From assembly GCF_016925495.1 (NCBI RefSeq), contig NZ_CP070491.1, forward strand, positions 2,604,001-2,668,000: a stretch of 64,000 nucleotides of DNA. Reading direction: 5' to 3'. A program made the position numbers and the translations under genes. This document shows positions 57,483 to 64,000 of the stretch, in pieces; position 1 is the stretch's first letter, and each line of letters begins with the position of its first letter. The notes under the pieces are model-generated. The model did not search any database and was not told the DNA's origin. It worked only from the letters and a program-made list of their open reading frames with translations. Origin of the DNA: Methylococcus sp. EFPC2 (GTDB lineage: Bacteria; Pseudomonadota; Gammaproteobacteria; Methylococcales; Methylococcaceae).

Positions 57483-59153
57483 ATGAGCAATTCCACCCTC
57501 GGCACTCCAGTCCCCCGCACCGGCCTGGCCGGCTTACGCGAAAACTGGCGCAGCGACGTCATGTCGGGCTTCCTCGTATTCCTGATCGCATTGCCCTTGT
57601 GTCTCGGCATCGCGATGGCCTCCGGCTTTCCGCCGATGGCGGGCATCATCTCGGCCATCATCGGCGGCCTGCTCGTCTCGCGCTTCAACGGCTCCTTCGT
57701 CACCATCAATGGCCCGGCCGCCGGCTTGATCGTGGTCATCCTCGATTCCGTTCAGGAACTGGGGCAAGGCAATTCCATGGCCGGCTACCGCTACACCCTG
57801 GCCGCCATCGTTGTCGCCAGCCTGCTACAAACCCTGATGGGCTTTTTGAAAGCGGGCAAGCTGAGCGCCTTTTTCCCCTCGTCCGTGGTCCACGGCATGC
57901 TGGCCGCGATCGGCATCATCATCATGTCCAAGCAGATCCACACCCTGCTGGGGGTGAAACCGGACGCGGAGACCTTGTTCCAGACCATAGGCGCGATTCC
58001 CCGCAGCTTCGTGGATCTGAACCCGGAAGTGGCGATCATCGGCTTCATCAGTCTGGCGTTGATGGTAGGCTGGGGATTCCTGAAAAACGGCTACCTCAGG
58101 ATGATACCGGCGCCGCTGCTGGTGGTGCTGACCGGGCTCGCGCTGGGTCAATATTTCGACCTGGAACACGAGCATGTCTACCTGTTCCTACCCAACGACC
58201 CGGTTCTGCCGCACCACGAATTCACGATAGGGCCCCGGTTTCTGGTGGCCATCCCGGAGCATTTCCTGTCGGGCTTCGCATTTCCCGATTTCGACCTGAT
58301 CGGCACCTTCGCTTTTTGGCAGCAGGTCGTCGCCATCTGCCTGGTCGGCAGCCTGGAAAGCCTGATCAGCGCCGCGGCGGTGGACAAGCTCGATCCGCAC
58401 AAGCGCTATTCCGATTTGAATCGCGACCTGACCGCCGTCGGCCTGGGCAACACCCTGGCCGGCCTGGTCGGCGGCCTGCCCATGATCGCGGAAATCGTGC
58501 GCTCCTCGGCCAACATCAACAACGGCGCCAAGACCGGCTGGTCCAATTTCTTCCACGGCGCGTTCCTGCTGATCTTCGTCGCGCTGTTCCCGCACCTGAT
58601 CCACGAAATTCCGCTGGCTTCGCTAGCCGCCCTGCTGGTCTACACCGGTTTCCGGCTGGCGTCTCCCAAGGAATTCATGAAGACCCTGGCGATCGGCTAC
58701 GAACAATTAATCGTGTTCGTCATCACCATCATCGGTGTGATCGCCACCGACCTGCTGGTCGGCGTCGCGATCGGCATGGCGACCGAGTTTCTGGTCCATC
58801 TGCTGCGCAGCGTCGACTGGAAACAGGTGCTCAGGCTTTATTTCAAGGTGGAGGAAATCGAGCCCGGCGAGTTCCACATCCGCGTGGACGGCGCCGCTTT
58901 CTTCGCCAACTTCCTGTCGCTGAAAAGCGAACTCGCCGCCCTGCCCGAGCGCAAGAAACTGGTATTCGACCTGTCCGAGGCGGAAACCATAGATCACACG
59001 GTGATGGAGTTCATCCACCATTACTGCGAAGATTACGAACGGCGAGGGGGTAGCTGCCGGATCCAGGGCCTGCACAGGCATACGGCTACCTCGGACCACC
59101 CGTTGGCCGCCCGGCGGCGTGTGCACGGCCGACTGGCCTCGTCGGCACAGTGA
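57483..59153 (+). CDS. SulP family anion transporter with STAS domain
   Basis: A 556-residue inner-membrane transporter. The membrane domain (about 20-440) has LPLCLGIAMASGFPPMAGIISAIIGG, NGPAAGLIVVIL and AVDKLDPHKRYSDLNRDL...GLGNTLAGLVGGLPMIAEIVRSSANINNGAKT. The last stretches are the ones shared with the bicarbonate/sulfate SulP transporters of proteobacteria and cyanobacteria. A short STAS domain follows (about 470-540, LVFDLSEAETIDHTVMEFIH). Bicarbonate, sulfate or another anion may be the substrate. ATG 57483 is preferred over an in-frame ATG at 57429. Confidence 0.88.
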   Translation: MSNSTLGTPVPRTGLAGLRENWRSDVMSGFLVFLIALPLCLGIAMASGFPPMAGIISAIIGGLLVSRFNGSFVTINGPAAGLIVVILDSVQELGQGNSMAGYRYTLAAIVVASLLQTLMGFLKAGKLSAFFPSSVVHGMLAAIGIIIMSKQIHTLLGVKPDAETLFQTIGAIPRSFVDLNPEVAIIGFISLALMVGWGFLKNGYLRMIPAPLLVVLTGLALGQYFDLEHEHVYLFLPNDPVLPHHEFTIGPRFLVAIPEHFLSGFAFPDFDLIGTFAFWQQVVAICLVGSLESLISAAAVDKLDPHKRYSDLNRDLTAVGLGNTLAGLVGGLPMIAEIVRSSANINNGAKTGWSNFFHGAFLLIFVALFPHLIHEIPLASLAALLVYTGFRLASPKEFMKTLAIGYEQLIVFVITIIGVIATDLLVGVAIGMATEFLVHLLRSVDWKQVLRLYFKVEEIEPGEFHIRVDGAAFFANFLSLKSELAALPERKKLVFDLSEAETIDHTVMEFIHHYCEDYERRGGSCRIQGLHRHTATSDHPLAARRRVHGRLASSAQ

Positions 59154-59550
59154 TGTTGCCGGACTGTTCGCAACCGGACAGAGCCTCCGTCAGCCGGCCG
59201 CACGGGCGGCCGGCTACGCTGTCCCAGGTCCCGCCGGACATGACGTTCACCCGCGTGCGTTCGCCGGAGCAGGCGTGTCCTCTTAGCCCCCTGAGCCGTC
59301 TGGGGCACAGGACGTAGGCTCGATATTTGCTCCTCGTATAGCAGCCCCTAGACCGGGATGTCCCCGCCTGATGAAGCGCCTGCGGGGCGGCTACCCACCC
59401 CGATCGACGTACCGGGAATGCGGCGCGGCCAGGGGAATGAGCGCAACGGCTGCGCGATCTGACCGGCCCGCACGGACGACACGGGCGCAAACACACCGAA
59501 TCTTCCTCGTTCGCCTTCGAGCGCGACTTAACCTTAAAGCTGCCAGCCTT
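59154..59550. other. Gap with a terminator-like hairpin; no gene seen
   Basis: A perfect 10-bp inverted repeat (AGCCGGCCGC, loop ACGG, GCGGCCGGCT) at 59192-59215, 39 bases after the SulP stop, could end that transcript although no T-run follows. The rest has high GC and no convincing frame; the frame upstream of the next gene is open from 59371 but arginine-rich and not conserved. Confidence 0.6.
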
Positions 59551-61467
59551 ATGTCTTTGATCCTGCAACGCCGCGCCTACGGAGGCGTATTATTCCTGCT
59601 GACCTTTCTCGCGATTGCCGCGCTCACCCGACTGGCATTGTCAGCCCGCGCGGTTTTCGAAAGCGGCCTCGAGCCGGCCTTGCTGCCCAAGGCGTTCTTC
59701 ATCGGACTGCTTTACGACACCCTCACCGCGTGTTATTTCGCCCTGCCCTTTACCCTGTATTGGCTCGTCGTCCCTGACCGCATCTACCTGCATCGCTGGC
59801 ATAAACCCGTAATCTATGCCGGTCATATCGCGGCATTGTTCATCCTGCTGTTCACCGCGGCGGCGGAATGGGTCTTCTGGGACGAGTTCGGCACGCGCTT
59901 CAACTTCATCGCGGTCGACTACCTCGTTTATACCCACGAAGTCATCGGCAATATCCAGGAATCCTATCCCTTGCCGGCGATATTCGCCGCCCTGTTCGCC
60001 CTCACCCTGCTGGTGTTTTTCGCGCTCAAGGGCCCCATAGACCGGAGCCTGAGGAACACCAGCACGCTGGGGCGTCGGGCACCGGCCGCCGCCATCTTCC
60101 TGCTGATCCCGGCCGTCGGGATCGTCGCGGTCGACGGCTCGGGAGCCCAGATCGGCGACAACCGCTACGCCAACGAGTTAGCGGGCAACGGCATCTACGA
60201 TTTCTTCGCCGCCTTCCGCAACAATCAGCTCGATTACCCGAGTTTCTACCGCACCGTCGACTCGACGGAAGCGCTGGACCGACTGAAAGGCCTGCTGGCG
60301 GAAAAACACGCCCGTTTCGTCGGCCAGGAAAACGAGGACATACGCCGGGATATCGTCGCTCAAGGTCCGGAAAAACGCTTGAACGTGGTGTTGATCACCG
60401 TGGAGAGCCTCAGCGCGTCCTATCTGGGCAGCTTCGGCAACCCGGGCAATCTGACCCCCAACCTGGACAAGCTGGCGCAGGAAAGCCTGCTGTTCACCAA
60501 CCTCTACGCCACCGGCACCCGCACGGTGCGCGGACTGGAGGCGTTGACCCTGTCCTTGCCGCCGACCCCCGGTCAGTCCATCGTCAAGCGCCCGAACAAC
60601 GGCAACCTGTTTTCCACCGGCTTCATCTTCCGCGAAAAGGGCTACGACACCCGCTTCATCTACGGCGGATTCGGCTATTTCGACAACATGAACGAATTCT
60701 TCGCCGGCAACGGCTTCGACATCGTCGACCGCGCCAGCATGGACAAGGACGAAATCCATTTCGCCAACGTCTGGGGCATCGCCGACGAAGACCTCTTCGC
60801 GAAAACCCTCAAGGAAATGGACGCCTCCTACGCCCGCGGCAAACCGTCCTTCAACATGTTGATGACCACCTCCAACCACCGGCCGTACACCTATCCGGAA
60901 GGGCGCATCGACATCCCCTCGCATACCGGCAAATTCGGCGGGGTGAAATACACGGACTACGCCATCGGCCAATTCATCGAACAGGCGCGCAGCAAACCCT
61001 GGTTCGACGACACCGTCTTCGTGATCGTCGCCGACCACTGCGCCAGCAGCGCGGGCAAGACCAAGCTGCCGGTGGACAAATACCAAATTCCTCTGATCGT
61101 CTACAGCCCCAAGCATATTCAACCGGGCCGGGTGACTCAGCTGGCCAGCCAGATCGATGTCCCACCCACCCTGCTGGGCCTGCTGAACTTCAGCTATCAG
61201 ACCAAGTTTTACGGCCACGACATCCTGCAATCCGACGACAGCCAGGCGCGGGCCTTCATCAGCAACTACCAGGAACTGGGCCTGCTGAAAAACGGCAAGC
61301 TGACGGTCCTGAGCCCCAAGGAGAATAGCGAAACCTTGGCTGTCGACGCCGGCTCCCGGGAAAGCACCCTTACCACGCCCGATCCCGGTCTGCTACAAGA
61401 AGCGATCACTTACTACCAGACCGCCAGCGACTTGTATAACCATCATCACTATGGCCGGCTGAACTGA
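59551..61467 (+). CDS. LTA synthase/phosphoglycerol transferase-like sulfatase family membrane protein
   Basis: A 638-residue protein with about five N-terminal membrane helices (about 10-190) and a periplasmic alkaline-phosphatase-fold domain (about 300-600). Metal and catalytic motifs are NVVLITVESLSASYLG, the catalytic threonine region ATGTRTVRGLEALTLS, and FVIVADHCASSAGK. Homologues transfer phosphoglycerol (MdoB/OpgB, LtaS) or phosphoethanolamine onto glucans, lipids or polysaccharides. The substrate here is unknown. ATG 59551 gives a membrane-start protein. A two-component system follows 22 bases later and may control it. Confidence 0.9.
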   Translation: MSLILQRRAYGGVLFLLTFLAIAALTRLALSARAVFESGLEPALLPKAFFIGLLYDTLTACYFALPFTLYWLVVPDRIYLHRWHKPVIYAGHIAALFILLFTAAAEWVFWDEFGTRFNFIAVDYLVYTHEVIGNIQESYPLPAIFAALFALTLLVFFALKGPIDRSLRNTSTLGRRAPAAAIFLLIPAVGIVAVDGSGAQIGDNRYANELAGNGIYDFFAAFRNNQLDYPSFYRTVDSTEALDRLKGLLAEKHARFVGQENEDIRRDIVAQGPEKRLNVVLITVESLSASYLGSFGNPGNLTPNLDKLAQESLLFTNLYATGTRTVRGLEALTLSLPPTPGQSIVKRPNNGNLFSTGFIFREKGYDTRFIYGGFGYFDNMNEFFAGNGFDIVDRASMDKDEIHFANVWGIADEDLFAKTLKEMDASYARGKPSFNMLMTTSNHRPYTYPEGRIDIPSHTGKFGGVKYTDYAIGQFIEQARSKPWFDDTVFVIVADHCASSAGKTKLPVDKYQIPLIVYSPKHIQPGRVTQLASQIDVPPTLLGLLNFSYQTKFYGHDILQSDDSQARAFISNYQELGLLKNGKLTVLSPKENSETLAVDAGSRESTLTTPDPGLLQEAITYYQTASDLYNHHHYGRLN

Positions 61468-61489
61468 CCCGTAGGCCGCAATACGCCCC

Positions 61490-62947
61490 ATGCGACTCGG
61501 CGCAGCGCCCCATCAGACACTGCTGGACCGCCCGGCCCGCCTGCGGGGCATGGCCCTGCTGGCCCTGCTGCTGTCGGTGCTGTTCATATTGGGCTGGATG
61601 ATCTGGCGAAATCTGGAGCGGCTGGACACCATCCACGCCTATGTGGGCTATTCCCACCGCATACAAAACGCCGGGCTCGATCTGCAGCAGGCGCTGATGG
61701 ATCAGATAGCGAGCGGACGCCCGCTCAAAGCCGAAAGGTTGCGGGAGATCGCCAAGAAAATCCGCGACCTGGCCGGTGAAGAAGCCCATCTATCCCCCGA
61801 CACCCCGGAGCACCTCCGGCAAGTGAACGACGCCCTCAGCCGCGCCGGCGGTCTCGCACCGCTGCCTGAGGAAACCGAGCTGTTCCAGGCCCTGCGCGCC
61901 ATGAACCAGATCCTGAACAGCGAGACGGACCAGCGCGAAACGGTACTCGAAGGCATCAATCGCAACACCCTGGGCGAATTGGAACTGGCTACCGCGACGC
62001 TGGCCGGGATACTGCTTCTGGCCTGGGTTTTCCTGCGCCGGCGTATACTCGCGCCCTTGCACGACCTGCGCCGCTTGCTGCTGAACCTGGCCGACGAGGA
62101 TTATTCCCCGATCGAAACGGAAGGCCTGGACCCCTTGCTGCTGCCGGTGTTCAACAGTTACAACGTGATGGTGAAGAATCTGGGCGAGCTGGAGGAAACC
62201 AAACGCCGTTACGCGGAATCGTTGGAGGCCGAAGTGCGCTCGGCCACCCGCGCCCTGCTGGAGCAGCAACGCAGCCTGGCGCGCGCGGAGAAGCTGGCCG
62301 CCGTAGGCGAGCTGGCCGCCAGCCTGGCGCACGAATTGCGCAATCCGCTGGCGGGCATCCAGATGAGCTGCGCCAACCTGCGCAGCGAGATCGGCGACCC
62401 GGATCAGGCCGAACGGCTGGATCTGATCGGTGAGGAGTTGAAACGCATGACCCGCCTGCTCAACGAATTGCTGGCCCAGGGCCGGCAGGTCCCCACGCCG
62501 CCCAGCGAATTCCAGCTCGCCCCCCTGGTGCGCGAACTGCTCGCCCTTACCCGCTACCAGCTGCCCCCGCAGATCGCGCTCGATTACGACATACCCGATG
62601 ACCTGGCCTGCTTCCTGCCCGAATCCAACCTGCGCCAGGCCTTGCTCAATCTGGTGCTCAACGCGGCCCAGGCCCTGGACGGCGCGAGCGGCCACATTCG
62701 CCTTTCGGCACGCATCGAGGACGGCACCCTGAGCATCGAGGTGTACGACGACGGTCCCGGCTTCGGCGACCAGATACTGACCCTCGGCATCCGGCCCTTC
62801 GGCACGGGGCGGGCCAGCGGCACCGGGCTGGGACTGGCGATGGTCCAGCGCTTCGCGCGCGAACTGGGCGGCCAGCTGCGGCTGGCCAACCACTTGCCGC
62901 ACGGCGCCTGCGTATCCCTCACCCTGCCCGCGGGAAAACCCTCATGA
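61490..62947 (+). CDS. Sensor histidine kinase
   Basis: A 485-residue kinase with two membrane helices (about 20-40 and 165-185) around a periplasmic sensor of about 125 helical residues, a HAMP-like linker (LAPLHDLRRLLLNL), and a HisKA/HATPase core. The phospho-accepting histidine is in LAASLAHELRNPLAGIQ (about 283). N-box is LRQALLNLVLNAAQAL, and G-boxes are YDDGPGFGD and GTGLGLAMVQRF. It overlaps the response regulator by four bases. The signal is unknown. Confidence 0.93.
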   Translation: MRLGAAPHQTLLDRPARLRGMALLALLLSVLFILGWMIWRNLERLDTIHAYVGYSHRIQNAGLDLQQALMDQIASGRPLKAERLREIAKKIRDLAGEEAHLSPDTPEHLRQVNDALSRAGGLAPLPEETELFQALRAMNQILNSETDQRETVLEGINRNTLGELELATATLAGILLLAWVFLRRRILAPLHDLRRLLLNLADEDYSPIETEGLDPLLLPVFNSYNVMVKNLGELEETKRRYAESLEAEVRSATRALLEQQRSLARAEKLAAVGELAASLAHELRNPLAGIQMSCANLRSEIGDPDQAERLDLIGEELKRMTRLLNELLAQGRQVPTPPSEFQLAPLVRELLALTRYQLPPQIALDYDIPDDLACFLPESNLRQALLNLVLNAAQALDGASGHIRLSARIEDGTLSIEVYDDGPGFGDQILTLGIRPFGTGRASGTGLGLAMVQRFARELGGQLRLANHLPHGACVSLTLPAGKPS

Positions 62948-64000
62948 GCGCCAGCAGCCTGTTGATCATCGAAGACGAATCCCTGCTGGGAGCGGAAATC
63001 AGCCGCCACTACCGCAAGAAAGGATATGAGGTCGAATGGGCCGAGAACCTGGCCCGGGCGCGTGAAATCCTGCTGACGCAGCGCTGGGAACCGCTGCTGA
63101 TCCTCTCCGACATGAATCTGCCGGACGGCAATGCCCTGGACTTCATGGAAGACATCAAGCCCAAGCAAACCGCCCATGCCGAATGGATCTTTCTGACCGG
63201 CTACGGCAACGTGCCCGACTCAGTACGCGCACTCCGCCTGGGCGCCTACGAGTTCCTGGAAAAACCCTGCAACCTGGAACAACTCGATCTGGCCGTCGCC
63301 AGCGCCACGCGCGGTGCCATGGCCCAGCGCCGGCTGATCGAGCAGACCCAGCAGCGCCACCGGCGCTACCTGCCGGATGCCTATGTGGGCAGCAGCGCCG
63401 CCGCGCAAAACGTGCGCAACATGCTGGAGAAGCTGACCCAGGTTCCGTTCAGCGCCTTGGTCATCGGCGGGGAAACCGGCACCGGCAAGGGACTGGTCAC
63501 CCGCATCCTCCACTATGCCGGCGCGCGCGCGCAAAATCCCCTGATCGAACTAAATTGCGCCGCGCTGCCGCGCGAACTGCTGGAATCGGAGTTGTTCGGC
63601 CACGAAGCCGGCGCCTTCACCGGCGCCAGCGGGCGCCACCGCGGCCTGATCGAGCAGGCCGACGGCGGCACGCTGTTTCTGGACGAAATCGGCGAGATGT
63701 CGCCGGACCTGCAGGCCAAACTGCTTAAGGCCATCGAAGACCGCAAATTCCGCCGGCTGGGCGGCGAGCGCGAGATCGCGGTGGACGTGCAAATCGTCGC
63801 CGCCAGCCACCGCAACCTCGAACAAATGGTGCGCGAGGGGGAGTTCCGCGGCGATCTTTTCCACCGCCTCAGCGTATTCCGCCTCACCCTGCCACCGCTG
63901 CGCGAATCGCGGGAAGATCTGGACGAACTGGTGCCCTTGTTCGTGGCCGAATTCAACGCCAAATCCGGCAAACGCGTCCGGACCATACCGGCGGACGCCT
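62944..64000 (+). CDS. Sigma-54-dependent response regulator, NtrC family (3' end outside window)
   Basis: The first 352 residues of an NtrC-type activator. The receiver domain (about 1-120) has phospho-acceptor aspartate in LILSDMNLPDG and conserved lysine in FLEKPC. The AAA+ domain has Walker A GGETGTGKG, GAFTGA, GGTLFLDEIGE and LPPLRESREDLDEL. The P-loop GETGTGKGL has Gly where the motif usually has Glu/Ser, with no expected loss of function. The Fis-type DNA-binding end lies beyond the window. With its overlapping kinase it would activate sigma-54 promoters, perhaps that of the upstream phosphotransferase gene. Confidence 0.94.
   Translation, partial: MSASSLLIIEDESLLGAEISRHYRKKGYEVEWAENLARAREILLTQRWEPLLILSDMNLPDGNALDFMEDIKPKQTAHAEWIFLTGYGNVPDSVRALRLGAYEFLEKPCNLEQLDLAVASATRGAMAQRRLIEQTQQRHRRYLPDAYVGSSAAAQNVRNMLEKLTQVPFSALVIGGETGTGKGLVTRILHYAGARAQNPLIELNCAALPRELLESELFGHEAGAFTGASGRHRGLIEQADGGTLFLDEIGEMSPDLQAKLLKAIEDRKFRRLGGEREIAVDVQIVAASHRNLEQMVREGEFRGDLFHRLSVFRLTLPPLRESREDLDELVPLFVAEFNAKSGKRVRTIPADA

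Overview
The window is high-GC DNA from a gammaproteobacterium. Supporting evidence is the conserved block yebC-ruvC-ruvA-ruvB-ybgC-tolQ-tolR-tolA-tolB-pal-cpoB-queE, the proteobacterial tmRNA with tag ANDDNYALAA, and the order rplM-rpsI. Nothing identifies the genus. A Methylococcales-like organism is compatible, but no C1 metabolism gene is visible.

Layout. 0-7.3 kb (+): a sugar or polyol oxidation cluster (end of an SDR dehydrogenase, GMC oxidoreductase, GH63-like glucosidase, zinc-ribbon/DUF1003 membrane protein), then msrP-msrQ and a GFA protein. 7.5-11.5 kb: small and accessory genes around a minus-strand sigma-54 activator (VOC protein, excalibur-domain protein, GNAT). 11.5-18.1 kb (+): cytochrome b561, a yhiI-rbbA-yhhJ type exporter and SapC. 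18.3-29.0 kb (-): queE, the Tol-Pal system, ruvABC and yebC, then an Lpp-like lipoprotein and an L,D-transpeptidase. 29.1-31.9 kb: pgm (+), zur (-), ssrA (+).

31.9-38.6 kb is an accessory island beginning right after ssrA. It is a graveyard of toxin-antitoxin and defence-like genes. It holds a phd/parE-type pair reduced to its two ends with a repeat between them, an AT-rich unknown gene with an in-frame amber codon, a TacT-like acetyltransferase whose DUF1778 antitoxin is frameshifted and stopped, and a Doc toxin split by a 301-bp structured element whose removal restores a 126-residue protein. It also has an intact Fic protein with wing-helix and inhibitory motifs, and an N-terminally damaged hypothetical gene. 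Two short repeat families lie at the breakpoints: R1, with palindromic ends (four copies in the window), and R2 (one 301-bp copy and one 128-bp partial copy). Both look like non-autonomous mobile elements.

38.8-47.9 kb: LysM/YkuD L,D-transpeptidase, a PLP sulfur-amino-acid enzyme divergent from metNIQ, gluconokinase, MltD-like transglycosylase, a DUF5710 protein, tRNA-Gln(CTG), rpsI and rplM. 48.1-53.1 kb (-): a TetR/CecR-type regulator, RND adaptor and pump, with two palindromic operators upstream of the regulator. 53.1-57.3 kb (-): polysaccharide initiation genes (PglF/WbpM-type dehydratase, WecA/WbpL-type transferase) and a TIGR03790 protein. 57.5-64 kb (+): SulP transporter, an LTA-synthase-like phosphotransferase, and a histidine kinase/NtrC-type pair cut by the window end.

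Functionally the window is mostly envelope upkeep (Tol-Pal, three peptidoglycan enzymes, Lpp, surface polysaccharide, two drug exporters), DNA repair, methionine uptake and sugar oxidation, plus the decaying island. No CRISPR array, integrase or intact transposase gene is visible.
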